Shown here: positions 20,501 to 32,545 of the stretch, one piece after another | How positions within the stretch are numbered: the stretch's first letter is position 1 | Layout of the letters: the number at the start of each line of letters is the position of its first letter | Source of the DNA: Choristoneura fumiferana | Lineage: Eukaryota; Arthropoda; Insecta; Lepidoptera; Tortricidae | Direction: 5' to 3' | Assembly (NCBI RefSeq): GCF_025370935.1 | Contig: NC_133491.1 | Location: forward strand, 8,760,725-8,824,724 | Length of the DNA: 64,000 nucleotides | The notes under the pieces: model-generated | The model's input: the letters and a program-made list of their open reading frames with translations, nothing else | Databases searched by the model: none | Told to the model about the DNA's origin: nothing | Program-made: the position numbers and the translations under genes

Positions 20501-23500
20501 AGGTGCGCTGTTCGAAAATTACCTACTTGTATTTTTTTTGTAGATTCAGTTTTGGTTAAATTTAAAAATGGCGCAGCCATATCTCATGTTCATGTAACAC
20601 CACTCGCTTTGTTTCCATCACTTTTTATGTAACGTCGATGGATGTAGACCGTGATTACCGGATTTACCTATAATGAGCTTCCCATATTTCGACGCAGCGC
20701 AGTAGCATTATCGTGGGTAGACTGACCATAACAAGTATAAGTGTTATTCTATCTAAATGCAAGGAAATATACTCGTATGTAAAGTTAACATAAAAAGTGA
20801 GCAAACTGACCCATGACTCTTTCAATTGAGCAATTAATAAGTGGCGACTCGCCTCGCGAGCTTGGTGTTTATTAAATGCATTATTATTTTAAAATGAAAA
20901 CTTCTCAGGTGCCCATTTTATATAAAGTACCTACCTAGTTACGAAATAAACTATCAATAGCGACCATGTTTTCAGTATACTTTTCTGCTGTTTGGCTCAA
21001 ATGTACTCTGTTGTTTAATTACGATTGCTTTATGTATGAGTCGTTGGTATGAGGTATAGTGCATACCTGTTATAAAGAATCTACTCCTTAGACAATCGAT
21101 CTTTACTAGGATCAATACCAAAACAAACAATTGGTGTTTGTTATGTTTACGAACCGCGTGGCCAGCGGCCAAGTAGCAGACTATAAATAACCGTAAATAT
21201 GTAGGTGTTATTATTCTTCACTTCAGTCTTATTACGCTAGATCTTTCTAAGGCAGCTGTCAGCTGCAGCCGAAGCTTCAAATAACTCAAATAAATTACTC
21301 TATTGAGCAAAACTGTAAATATACCTAGGTATTTACCAAATTATACACAATGAAGTAAAAAAACAAAATGTTATGGGTATATAAACTCAAACACGTGAAC
21401 AATCTAAGCCAATTTTAGCGATTCAGTTCCATACAGTTCGACATATTTGAACAACGTTACATAAGTAAGATTGTATCTTGTGTGTACTCTTGCCACATAT
21501 CTACTTAGTTCGTAAAATGACGAGATAAAACACGTCTACAATATACGTATAGCCTCTAATTTATAGTATGCAATTTTTTAATTTAACGCTTACCCACGGT
21601 CATTTATTTAAAGTCATAATTGCCGAATTTAAATACGTACTCATGAAGCGTTAATCAACGATATTTAGCACAAAAACTCAACGATGAGATGACGACGTTA
21701 AAAGTTTGTATGCTTTGACTCATACTGGCTTAAATCTTATATGTAAGTCTGTAACAAATTGCAAGCAATGAAGGTGGCTAACCAACCTCCGATAACATAG
21801 CGATAATAGTAGCCGTTTATTCGATTCATAAAAGCGTAAAATTGTATAAGCCAGATGGTCGTGTGACGTAGGTTGTTTGGGACGTTCTGTTGACATAGGT
21901 GTGGATTTCCAGCTGTGTATTTTGGTGCGGACGTCAGAACAAATTCGCGATGTGCGCGCGCCGTCCCCCGCCGTTAAATCAGTTCCATTATTTCCATTCA
22001 GACGACGATAACAATGACAGGAACTCGTTTATCAGGATTCTTGTTTTTATACGGGACAGAGGAAATTGTTCGAATGCACATTTAATAACATATTTATTTA
22101 TCTGTGTCTGGTCTAACTAAGCTGTTGGTTCAACTTTGTCTGCGAAAAATTCGCGTTTCGCCATCCCGCTGGAACTATGCAGTTTTACGGGATGGGAAGT
22201 ATCATATTTATTAATCCTTATATATTTGTGCCAAATTTTTTTCAAAATCTGTTCATCGTATTCATACTTTGTGCGTGAAAAAGTAACAAACATCTATAAT
22301 CACAAACTTTCGAGTTTAATTAAAGCGCAATTCTTCGACCTATTTATTTATTTCTCGGAAACGACTAACGGGTTCGATAAAATTGGTTGTGGGGGTTTTC
22401 GGACGCGAACATCCTGTCTAGGTAGTTGTTTCTTATCTCAGGGAAAACTCATGTTTTTCGAGTTAACTGGAGCAAACTAATACAGTTACTACTTTTTGCA
22501 AGGATCTTCGGCAGTAGAAATTCGGGGATATCCAAAAATTCCATTGAGCTCTTCATTTATGTATGTATGTAAACTCTTTAATGCACATAAAAATAAAAAT
22601 ACCGAGATACATAGAGACAAGTACAAAGGTGAACTTATCCGTAGAAAGGGATCTCTTCCAGCTAACCTAGATATAAGAAGACAATTTACCAATTTAATTT
22701 CATTATCCTTGTATAAAGAGAAAAAAATACTTGCAAAGTTTAATGTCTCTTGACCTAAGTCAACGAACTACATATACAGCTAACTGCTGCTAATAATTGT
22801 GATTTCGCGATTTAACCGTATTATGCGATCCAGCTATTTGCATACCAAATTTCATCCAAACCACTGTTTTAGCGTGAAAGAGTAACAAATACGTACACAC
22901 AAACTTTCGCATTTATAATATTGATAAGTAATTAAGCGCATTATGTTGATACTCACTCGACGGTAATTTTACATTACATTATTACGTTAAGTTGTTATAA
23001 AACGTTACATTATGAGTGCGATAGAGAATAAATTGCTTGTTTACTTAGTCTTATTCTTCGTATAAAAGGTTCAAAGGCATTAGTCATCCATCGAAACTAA
23101 TCAAGTTTACCTGGGTATGTTATTTCGGGATAAAAAATGCTAATTGCTGAATCGACTGATATCGGCAATTAACAAAGTGTAAACGATAATAAACTTTTGT
23201 ATCGTTCAGGCACTTAAAGCACCATTGTCATTTCGTAAAGATTAGATTGTCAGTTTGTAGAAACCTCATACCGTGTGATTACAGACCTAATCCAAAAGCC
23301 TAGATGATTTGAGTCACCACATTTTGATTCCATAAAAAATAACATCCGTGCGCGTTATCGTTTGTGATAATGAACTACTGTCTCATGAACGCGCAGAATT
23401 AATATATTCAGGCTATTTCGTACAAACTGTTTCGCATCCTGTGAACTTGAGAGCTATTAAAATGTAAAGCATAAGTGCCCATGGTTCGTTAACTACGATG

Positions 23501-25547
23501 TAGTAGACGCCACGAGGCCTGATGTGAAGGTCTTTAGATATACTTATCTATTTAAGAGACGCCTTATTTTTTTATTGAGGTCTATTGATAGTATTTGACG
23601 AGCTAAAACTCTATTATAGTTTATTACACACTTGACGATTCATTGCGGGTTACGACGAGTCTACGAGATCTTGACGACGTATTATAGCTATTTGATTGTT
23701 ATTGTTTTATATTTGTATGTATGTATGCTGAAACTTGGAAGATTATCATAAATTAATATTGTTTTAAGAATCACATTTAACGATGTCAATTTTTCCTTAT
23801 CATTACTGGAAATTTAGATCAAGCAAATTTCCTTTTTGGGGTTCCGTAGTCTTAAACAGGGAAAGTAACCCTTCTAGTTTCACGATGTCCGTCCGTTCTT
23901 GGTTTAACTTAGAGACTGCTAGAAGAATTATTTTGCAGGAGTTGATTATAAATTATGTTAACTATGCCGACAAAGTGGTAAAATATTTTTTTCATGGCGC
24001 TGCTCAAAAATATGGCCATAGATAACCTAAACCCAGTATACAAAACTGACTATAAATATTATGTACATTTAACAGCTGACTCATTTATGGCTCGCATAAC
24101 ACGACAGCAATGTAACGCATTACGGTAACAGGTCGTATCTATATATGTTTACTTTATGTACCACATTTTATGCAAAATAAACATATTTGTATATGTATTT
24201 CATAGTACGATACGAAATTTTAGAATATATTTCAGTATATTTTTCCCGGCGTGCTGAAACGACAATCGGACCAATCAAATGTAATTGTCTGCTGCATGTG
24301 AAATTAAATTGACCAATGAAAATGTGTCATTTATAACTTTTATGAGGTGTTTTTTTTCTAAATTAAACTCATAATATGCACAAAATGCTTTAATTTTTTT
24401 GTATGAAAAAACGCCAATGCATTCACTTTTTAAGCCTGCTGCGCACGGAACTGCACTGGTTGAACACACCAGACTGCTCAGTGCGCGAGTATACATCCTC
24501 GTCATGTCCGACCTGCGGCAGCAAGTTTGACGTTTTTATTTTTTAAATACTTACATATTATTATTTGGTTTTGGTTACTGGAGTTACTGGACTGGTTTAA
24601 GAAAAATAATTATGTCACAAAAGAAAAACTATAATCGGCCGGGAGCAACGCAGCCTTTGGTTTGTGATTGTTTGTTTTGTGATATGTTTTTTATTTCCTC
24701 GCAGTGGTCGTGAAAAGCACAATGTTTAGTCTCGGCCAAGAGTGCAATAGATGAACTCGTATTATCGAAGGCCGGCCTTCAAACTAACTCGTTCATCTAT
24801 TGCTTACTTTCCAGCTTCCACAACAATGTAGTATTTTTGGGTATCTCTCCAACACATAAAGTCGGGTGACTTTTTTTCTCGTTTGAATTCATAGTGTGGG
24901 GTATCGTTGGATAGATCTTGCACACTTTTACGGAACCCTCCCTACACGGCACGTGGCCCGGACCAACACGTCTAATAACCATTTCCCGTTCTTTACTGTA
25001 GGTAGGTAGGTAGGTTTAGGTAGGTTTTTTGTAAAAATAGTTGGATACGGTCTAATTGAGCCGCCTTGCGAATTAGGGACTTCCATAGTATAGAACCGAA
25101 AGCCATAGAAATTCTTACTTTATGCCATACGTCAAAGCTTCCCAAGGTAGCTCGCCCAATAAACCCCACTATGGTGTATGAGTACAAAGTATATGAATTA
25201 ACACCATTGTACTAACGAAACATATTTCCTCATTGCAGGTGAATTCCAGAATACGGCTTATAAGGAAAGTCGATGACGAGTGGTTTTTCGGGAGCCTCCG
25301 CAACGGGGCGCAGGGGCTCTTCCCCGCTAACTACGTGGAGGTGAAAGTGCCTCTCGCGGCGGGTGCGGAGGCCCGGCGGAGCGCCACGGCGCTCTACGAC
25401 TTCGAGCCCGACCAGCCCGGCGACCTACGGTTCCGGCACGGAGACACCATCACAGTCCTCTCTAAACTCAACGACGAATGGTACTATGGGGAATGTAACG
25501 GATTCAAAGGACAGTTCCCTTTCAACTACGTTCAAATGAACTCGTGA
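14583..25547 (+). CDS. Proline-rich adaptor with two C-terminal SH3 domains (SH3D19-like, tentative)
   Basis: Exons 14583-15472, 18984-19205 and 25239-25547 (TGA), all GT-AG with junctions at codon boundaries. If translation starts at the ATG at 14585, two bases after the acceptor, the protein is 472 aa; a coding exon further upstream is possible. The N-terminal two thirds look disordered, with Pro-rich SH3-binding stretches (KKKPPPRPPPPK, residues 44-55) and DPF motifs (DDPF near 27, VDPF further on) of the type that bind AP-2 and Eps15-like endocytic proteins. SH3-1 (about 352-405) is split by the last intron: YAIALFDYF..DDLCFS joins VNSRIRLIRKVDDEWFFG and ends GLFPANYVEV. SH3-2 (about 419-472) reads SATALYDFEPDQPGDLRF, DEWYYGECNG, GQFPFNYVQM. 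Both domains keep the ALYDY, W and P-x-NYV ligand surface. Domain content suggests an endocytic or actin adaptor such as SH3D19/EVE1, but the exact orthologue is not certain. Confidence 0.8.
17119..17163. repeat. GC-rich short hairpin
   Basis: 14 bp perfect arms TTGCAGGCGCGCTA / TAGCGCGCCTGCAA around a 17-base AT-rich loop, inside AT-rich intron sequence. Confidence 0.7.
17461..17578. mobile_element. Hairpin element, type 'AGTCTCGGC', copy 1
   Basis: Outer ends TTAGTCTCGGC and CCACGACAATAAT flank a long stem (AGCAATTGCTGGCT.. paired with AGCCAGCAATTGC, inner TTAAACGGAC / GTCCGTTTAA). Shares only its outer ends with the element at 24725. Confidence 0.6.
18400..18770 (+). repeat. Lep1/Helitron-like dispersed repeat copy
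   Basis: Carries TTCACGCTGAAACGGCTGGA, GGTATGTAGATAGCTGGACA, ATTCCCACGGGATAGGGATA and a degraded GCGAAACCCCAGGTAAAC end, the same order as the copy at 7848. Confidence 0.55.
19320..20003 (-). pseudogene. Decayed non-LTR retrotransposon fragment: RNase H domain and C-terminal tail
   Basis: Minus strand, three frames joined by frameshifts. The first part reads IEDFPIRILSDSKSVLQAL, then ITLQWIKGHSGSRGNDAADR, giving the RNase H order Asp (LSDSKS), His (KGHSG), Asp (NDAADRL). After a frameshift near 19680 comes LRTDQLRLLVIALTGHALLN followed by DSPLCRACMKAEETATHI, the C-terminal block of I/R1/jockey-type LINE polyproteins. In-frame stops confirm decay. It lies antisense within the second recognised intron of the SH3 gene, and the reverse transcriptase part is missing. 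Confidence 0.8.
20004..25238 (+). other. Remainder of the SH3 gene's second intron
   Basis: Mostly AT-rich unique sequence. It includes a Lep1-like fragment at 22805-22930 (reverse), a hairpin at 24725-24827, and a partial GGTTCCG-family fragment at about 24838-24960 that carries GTGTGGGGTATCGTTGGATA. No exon was recognised although the intron is 6 kb long. Confidence 0.5.
24725..24827. mobile_element. Hairpin element, type 'AGTCTCGGC', copy 2
   Basis: Ends TTTAGTCTCGGCC and TTCCACAACAAT resemble the element at 17461, but the stem is a different sequence: GCAATAGATGAACTCGT / ACTCGTTCATCTATTGC, apex GAAGGCCGGCCTTC. Confidence 0.6.
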
Positions 25548-25776
25548 AGCGTGGTGCCTCTTCGAAACCTCGCTTAGTCTCGTTGGTGAAGGCAAATTTG
25601 TAAGTTGTGATGTGATAAACGCTCGAAAGACTGAAGTCGACCATATCGCACCCGAAACCTATTCGTCCGAGTCGGTCGCGTGCGGCAGACGACAGGGATG
25701 TAGTGAATAGTTTAGGTAATCGATATTAGAACGAGTGCAATATTGCCATGTATTTGAATGAAAACGTTAGTGAAAC

Positions 25777-25782
25777 AATAAA
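25777..25782 (+). promoter_or_regulatory. Poly(A) signal of the SH3 gene
   Basis: AATAAA 230 bases after the stop. A second AATAAA at 26480-26485 could give a longer 3' UTR. Confidence 0.5.
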
Positions 25783-26559
25783 AAATTCCATAACCGTTAA
25801 AAGGCTGCTTGATTTATATTAGGAATCAGGGAGGCTCCTGTGAAGCCATAAGTGTACAATTAATAATTTGCGTTTTCGCACTAATGTTGCCATAATATCG
25901 TATTTATTTAGGTGTCTTCTTTAGCACTTTAAGGGCACTATAAAATATTATTAGGAGTAATCGACAAAACTGCTGAATGTAAATAATTCCAATTGTAAAT
26001 TCAGTATTAATATATGTTTTTAGTTTATTACATTTGTATGTTATTAGGTTTTAGTTTCGATCTGACATTTTAGTAATTGTTATTTTTTAGAATTCAATAT
26101 TGTTCCGTCCGATGCGTTCATAAAGCTTGGCAAATAATCATATACTTTATATATAAAGTGTGCTTTGTTTCGGCTTGTTTTTTTATCGTTGTTTTTAGTT
26201 GATAGTATGAAGTACGAAGTACCTAAACAACAAAGCATCGATCTTGTTGAAACAACGTAGTAATGTGGTCACCGCGTCATTAAATCAAATGATAGCCACT
26301 GCCTTATCAACTGCGTCTCGCTATTCGGAACATAAAGAAACCGTAATTATGATAAATCCCGTAATATATTATATTCACAGCTATAATTAGTGTAAATTGT
26401 TTTCTTTTTGAAGGGACCATAACTTTAAGTGCCTTGTCTCCAATAATGTGTATATAAATGATCTTATTTATGTAGTTTTAATAAATTCTAATACCAACTT
26501 GAATTTGTTTCGATGTCCTAAAATCAACATACACGTATGAAAATGCAAGGAAAAATTCT

Positions 26560-26830
26560 AGCAACTGGATTTTCATTTAGCGTTCCCGAGAACTAGGCTT
26601 TTAGCCTTTTTTTGGTGGCTAGACTCGTAATTAAGGGGCTTGAGAGGCTAAAAGCCTAAAAACTTTTAGTCCTATAGGCTAGGCCTATTTAAGACTACTG
26701 GTTGGAGGTCGAAAGGGTCTTGCTATGGCCTAAGCTATTTTAAGGCTAGTCTGAATACAGTACCTAAAGCTTAACCCTCTGAAATGGCTATGGAAGGCTC
26801 TTAGTCCTCAAGGCTAAGCTTTTATTCGAG
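26560..26830. repeat. AGGCT/AGCCT-rich degenerate repeat
   Basis: The words AGGCTTTTAGCC, AGGCTAAAAGCCT, TAGGCTAGGCCTA and similar recur in both orientations. A shorter, related patch lies at 28890-28990. Confidence 0.5.
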
Positions 26831-26927
26831 ATTATCAACTTTATAAAATTGGTTAACTCTAGTAATTAATTAATTAATTTCCTTAATTTTAAGGTAAGTA
26901 TTTATAAATTACGGAACAATCCATACT

Positions 26928-27145
26928 AATATTATAAATGTGAAAGTGTGTGTGCTTGTGTGTTTGTATGTTTGTCCGTCTTTCACGTCGAAACGGAGCG
27001 ACGGATTGAAGTGATTTTTGGCATAGAGATAGTTTAGGGGCCAGAGAGTGACATAGGCCTCTTTTTATCCCGGAAAATTTTACAGTTCCCGAGAGAACAG
27101 CGCGCGATAACCGAATTCCACGCGGACGAAGCCGCGGGAAATTGC
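26928..27145 (+). repeat. Lep1/Helitron-like short repeat copy
   Basis: Starts ACTAATATTATAAATGTGAA, continues CGAAACGGAGCGACGGATTG and ends CGCGGACGAAGCCGCGGGAA. About 218 bp. Confidence 0.6.
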
Positions 27146-27244
27146 TATACAAAAAAGATACGAACATAAGATATTCAATGTGCCTTTCGTCGTGGCTAAA
27201 TTGTTTTGGCGATACTAAAGTAAAACATTATTTTATTTTATTTT

Positions 27245-27930
27245 TTAAACACGATAGTTTGTATGGATGGTTGTTTGTTTGGATGTATGTTCGTTACTCT
27301 TTCACGCAAAAACTACTGAACGGATTTCCATGAAATTTGGCATACAGGTAATATAATATGTATACCCTAGATTAACATATACGCTACTTTTTATCCCGAT
27401 ATTCCCACGGGATAGGGATAAAATCTTGAAATAACAACCGCTGGGCTTAGAGTCATGAAATGTAGGTAGTCACGGTGGACGTCTTGAACAACACATAAGC
27501 TACTTTTTATCCCGATATTTCCACGGGATAGAGATAAAATCTTGAAATAACAACCGCTGGGCTTAGAGTCATGAAATTTGGTATGTAGGTAGCTGGACGT
27601 CTGAAATAACACATACATACATAGGCTACTTTTAATCCCGATATTCATACAGGATAGGGATAAAATCTCGAAATAACAACCGCTGGGCTTAGTCATTAAA
27701 TTTGGTTGGTATATAGATAGCTGGACTTCTAGAATAACGCATAGGCTACTTTTTATCCCGATATTCCCACGGGATAGGGATAAAATTCTGAAATTTCAAC
27801 CGCTGGGTTTAGAGTCTTGAAACTTTGGACAGTTGTTCTTAAGGCAACCTCAAAGAAGATAACGATATAAATTTTGGGATTTCCCAGGGAAATTTGTAAA
27901 ATCCGGAATTCAATTGTAACTATCAGATCG
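27245..27930 (+). repeat. Lep1/Helitron-like repeat with four tandem ~120 bp units
   Basis: The unit TTTTTATCCCGATATTCCCA ... GGGATAAAATCTTGAAATAA ... CCGCTGGGCTTAGAGTCATG recurs about four times between 27390 and 27830. The order and ends match the copy at 7848. Confidence 0.6.
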
Positions 27931-28020
27931 AAGTCTTAAAATAAATGCAATGTAAAATACCTACATGTTGTTTATTTCATAATTTATTTGATGATGGCTT
28001 TCTTAAGCTGAGTCTCAATA

Positions 28021-28303
28021 AAACCGACTGCAAAAAAATAAAATATGGAACCGACTACAAAACCCTTGAAAATATTTTTCTAGGTACCTACTCGCTCGAA
28101 GTCGATGCCTCAGCACGAGCCAGCAGGAGTGGAACAATAGTCGTCCACCTCACCAACATACTATGGCTTGCTATGGCTTTCAATCCCTCCTGCTGGGTCG
28201 TGCTGAGTCACCGACTTCGAGCTAGTAGGTACCTAGAAATATATTTCCAAGGGTTTTGTAGTCGGTTCCATATTTTGTTATTTTTTTGCAGTCGGTTTAA
28301 CTT
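28021..28303. mobile_element. Foldback element, type 'CAGCACGAGCCAGCAGGAG', copy 1
   Basis: Arms of ~110 bp at 28021-28131 and about 28185-28297. The outer end is AAACCGACTGCAAAAAAATA, then GACTACAAAACCCTTGAAAA, and the innermost part is TCAGCACGAGCCAGCAGGAG. The loop is ~55 bp. A second member is at 32888-33118. Confidence 0.75.
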
Positions 28304-28642
28304 TTTTGTTAAAAAATTTCTTTATTTCTCCCTTTTTAGTGATTCGTAGCCAAAGTACATCTCACAACAACGATTACATTAAGCCCGAACACGACTTTGT
28401 TACGTTGTTTTATAACAGAGTTCCGTTGCCTACCTTCTGGCTTCATCATCAGATCAGTTCGAAAGAATCATTAACTTAAAGCTTCTTCGTCGCTTTCCTT
28501 AGGTATATAATAATCATGATCGTTTCTAGACGAGCGAGCATTACTTAGCTTTGACGAGTTCCATTGGTCATTTACGGTCTTCTTCATCAGGTCCAGGTTA
28601 CCAAATGATACTTTCTGAATGTAAATGCTTATCTTAATGCGA

Positions 28643-28887
28643 AAAATGCCAAAATCACCATAGGTGTGCCTATAAAATTTGAGGTTTGCCCTCGATTTCC
28701 CCAGGATCCCATCATTAGATCTTGACTTGGTAACAATGGGACCACCTCAGAAGAATACTCTTTCGAATAAAAAAAGAATTTTGAAAATCGGTTCACAATT
28801 GACTGAGTAATCGGTGAACATACACAAAAAAAAAGATACAAACAATGGACCATAGAACCTCCTTCTTTTATGAAGTCTGTTAAAAAT
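28643..28887 (-). repeat. Dispersed 'GACTTC' repeat copy
   Basis: Minus-strand order: AGACTTCATAAAAGAAGGAG, TGTTCACCGATTACTCAGTC, GAAAGAGTATTCTTCTGAGG, CAAGATCTAATGATGGGATC, TATAGGCACACCTATGGTGA. Other copies lie at 30525-30737, 32339-32545 and 38970-39125. Confidence 0.65.
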
Positions 28888-28995
28888 AGCTTTAGCCTTA
28901 AAATAAGCCGATTACTAGAAAAAAAGAATCCATCATAAAAAAGGCCTAACGGCTTTTATAGGCTCATAGACTTTTTAAATTGGCATAGCCCTTTT

Positions 28996-29125
28996 AATAA
29001 TACTGACATGGAAATACCGACCCTGTTTTTCATGTACACGCCCAAAGAAACTGACATGTGCTTCTATGGCAGTGTAGATGAAAAACAGGGTCGGTATTAT
29101 CCGAGCCGGTAAAGAGTGTCGATCG
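28996..29125. mobile_element. Truncated hAT-type MITE related to 12122-12288
   Basis: Shares GAAATACCGACCCTG, the CATGTACACGCCCA core and the right end CCGAGCCGGTAAAGAGTGTC with the 12.1 kb element. The left terminal repeat is lost. Confidence 0.65.
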
Positions 29126-29129
29126 AGTC

Positions 29130-30440
29130 AAAGACACTAAATTATTTTTTAATATTTTTTATTCTGGACTATGGCACAACTCGTAACCGACCGGACTGTC
29201 TTAATTTGGCGGTAAAGAAAACTCTTAATTTTTTAAAAATTAATTGATGTTACTTAATAATCTGATATTTTTTTCTGTTAATTAGAAAGGTTATTCCTAT
29301 CGATAAAAAAAGTTTTAAGCGTTTCTAAAATTTTCATCCATTCCCCATTATTATGAACTAGTGAGCAGAATAATGACAATGAAAGATTATTTTCATCACA
29401 TACAGTGAGGTTTATTATATGAACAAAAATAATCTATGCTTAAAAATATTTACAATTACAACTTAATGTCAACATACCCTGTTCGCTTTTCAACCGTTGC
29501 TTTAGAATAAACATCGCTGAAAACGTTGGAGGCAAGACGAGTCCGATTGCGTCGTGCGATTTGAGAACTAAAACTTAAGTATGCTGTATTTACAGGTAAG
29601 TAATATTAGAACGTGACATGTACACCGACACATGCAAAACAAATCCTCAATCACAACATGTTGAAAAGGGAAAAGAGGGCGGGATTTTTGCCAAGTATTG
29701 ACTAATTTATCTAATAACACAGTCCCGAACATTGCCTAGTATAAATTTCCCGATTTTACAAAATTACACATAATTTTTCGCTGCTATGTACGAAATGAAA
29801 TGTAAAACCCTTGGTTTTATCTTGGCCATTTTTAGTAGCGTGAAAGATGCTATATGTATTTTAAAATGAGGTTGCAGCGGGTGGTCTCGTCTAACTGAAT
29901 GCAGCTCGGATTATGTTCGATCTTCACTTGTCGGTCAGCGGTCTGACCAAGACTTTTTTCCGCGACAGCCAGTGAACGTTTCTGTGTCCCATCCCAACTA
30001 GTACCCGCACAGTCAGACCGAGTGTCATACAAACTATTTGACCGGATGACAGGATACAGACCGTGTTTTGTGCGACAAATCCTTATAATGCAACAAGAAA
30101 TGTAATCCGTTGAAAAATGCGGTAAACACTAAATAGAAAAACTTCACTAGTCTTCATTAATCACACTTTGTTTAATTAAGTGTGTCGCATTTTTTAACAT
30201 AAAACAAGTACATCAGCAGCTGGCAAGAGAGCTTCTAATATGAAATCGATTTTTTAATCACCTCAATGTTACAAAAATATGTACATATACCTTAACCTTG
30301 GCTGCGCAGTAATTAATAAGGTTTGTGCACATACTTTTTTAAATATTGGTGATTTGAAGAGTAATTGTAGTTAAATCACTGGATTAAAAAATTGATACAA
30401 ACGACTTGATGCAAAATATGATTATTTAATGATCGCGTAT
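29130..30440. other. Intergenic, nothing supported
   Basis: AT-rich sequence with short ORFs of no recognisable family. I see no repeat I can name. Confidence 0.3.
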
Positions 30441-30821
30441 GAATTCGCCGCTAGAGGCGCTAGTGTAGCATGAGGTCTCCGAAATGTCAAATCTCATAGG
30501 TTTTGGGTGAGCTATGCGGGTTTATGCCAAAATCGCCATAGGTGTGCCTATAAAATTTGAGCTTTGCCCTCGATTTCCCCAGGATCCCATCATTAGATCT
30601 TGACTTGGTAACAATGGGACCACCTCAGAAGAATACTCTTTCGAATAAAAAAAGAATTTTGAAAATCGGTCCACAATTAACTGAGTAATCGGTGAACATA
30701 CACAAAAAAAAAGATACAAACAATGGGCCGAATGGATGAATTCGCCGCTAGAGGCGCTAGTGTAGCGTGAAGTCTCCGAAATGTCAAAACTCATAGTTTT
30801 TGGGTGAGCTACGCGGGTTTA
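30441..30821. repeat. 84 bp direct repeats flanking a 'GACTTC' repeat
   Basis: GAATTCGCCGCTAGAGGCGC opens both 30441-30524 and 30738-30821, and both end in GCGGGTTTA. They differ at only a few bases. The 213 bp between them is a minus-strand copy of the repeat at 28643. Confidence 0.75.
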
Positions 30822-32338
30822 TTTGTAATTGGAATGATTATGTGAATACGTTACGGGGCAAAAAATGACTGTTTTGAGACAGGCTTGTCTTTCGGAAACT
30901 TTTGTCCTCCCTTTTTTCCGTACAAAACGGGACTACGCAAACGCAAATCTGTGGTTGCTCTATATTTTTATGGTACGGTTTTAAGGTGTATTAAATATGA
31001 TTTTAATTTAAACTTTGTTTTCACGCCCGTAATAACAGACTTTGAAAGCCACACTTAAAAACCTCACGCAACAGTGGCGCCATCTAGAAAAACAAAAAAC
31101 GATAGCCCTCATTGCTTTCATACGGCAGTTTTAAGGTTTTTTTTTTAGTACAAAAATTGCGTAATAGCAAAGTATTAATTCCAGTTTATAAAAATGGAGC
31201 TCCACAAATAAACACCAGAATCTATTAGTTGGATATTCTTATTGCTGTGTTGTTTTTAGGATTCGCTCACAGCCGATATGAACGATCTCATGTTCTTGTA
31301 AAATAAGAAAGCCCTAGTTAGCATTAACATAACATAATCACCATTAACTTCAATCAACGTTATGTCTCCAGTTACCCATGTTCTAAGTTTCAACAACCAT
31401 TAGACCATTCTGCAAATTCTTAAATATAAATACACATTAAGATAACAGCATTTATTTTCAACAAATGGAAGCTTGCAGTTTTCATAAGGTGACAAACTAC
31501 ATACATGAAAAGCATGTAATAATTTCGCTATTTGATGTCCCATTTCATTCATTTAAATTGATATAGACTACGTCTACATAGTTAAAGTCGGTCAATCAAG
31601 ATTTTAACACTTGTGAGCCTTAGTCATATGCATAAGGTTCAAAAGCGTTGATATCTAAGGGTCGTATATGATGGCCGTCTCTAAGGGCTCGGATTCATTC
31701 CGTATTGCGCAAGCGTACAATTTTTAGCTCGTAAAATGCGGAAATAGCAAGCGTTAAGAAAAATACTAGAGCAGCTCAGTAGCTTTCAAGACGTTCGCTA
31801 CCCGTTCATGTAGTAGGGTGCAATCCGATATAAAATCCCATATTTTAAACATACACAACTTCCCATCTAAAGCAGTACGCGCCTAATATGATAATCGTAG
31901 CTAACATATTTGTCGGCTTGGCCATGCGATTTTAAAATTCAATGTTCGAATAACGAAGACACGAGTTATCCACGAGGATTACCAGACAACAAAAATACGT
32001 TTTTGAAAACTCTGCTTTGCAATATGTCTGAAGAACAGAAGTTTTCGTGAGATTCTTAGGTGTTAATACTGCTCGTAACAATCAGGAGCTGTACATACTT
32101 ATTACATTGTACTGTCGAAATTAATGACTAGCACCGAGTTTTACTAAGACCTGAGGACATGTTTTTTAACGCGCTCGAAATCACAATCGCGTATAGATTC
32201 TTTCTTCTAAACGGTATAGATAGTATGACAGTAGAAAGAGATGGTTAATGCGATTGCAAGCGCCCACGCGTTAGAAAATAGTTACACCAGGCCTCTATAT
32301 CATAAGTAACAAGTGCTACAAATCAGGATAATTGTCAC
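30822..32338. other. Intergenic, nothing supported
   Basis: AT-rich with no coding exon and no clear repeat. Confidence 0.3.
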
Positions 32339-32545
32339 TTTTTTAACAGACTTTAAAAAAGGAGGAGGTTATCAATTCAGTTGTTTTTTTTAAATGTTTG
32401 TTACCTCAGAACTCAGTCATTTATGAACCAATTTGTATTTTTTTTTTGCATTTGTCTAGGAATGTCTTCAATTAGGTCCCATAAGCACCAAATCAGGATC
32501 TGATGATTGGATCTTAAGGAAATCGAGGGAACTCTTTAAATGTTG
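32339..32545 (+). repeat. Dispersed 'GACTTC' repeat copy, diverged
   Basis: Begins AACAGACTTTAAAAAAGGAG and keeps AACTCAGTCATTTATGAACC and CAAATCAGGATCTGATGATT in family order. Confidence 0.55.

Noticed and set aside
22136..22480. 114-codon ORF in the SH3 gene intron
   Set aside because: AT-rich, no domain, and partly composed of a Lep1-like repeat (AAAATCTGTTCATCGTA, AGTAACAAACATC).
28629..30794. Two similar ORFs (HCLYLFFCVCSPITQ...)
   Set aside because: Both are translations of the dispersed GACTTC repeat on its complementary strand; the similarity is at DNA level.
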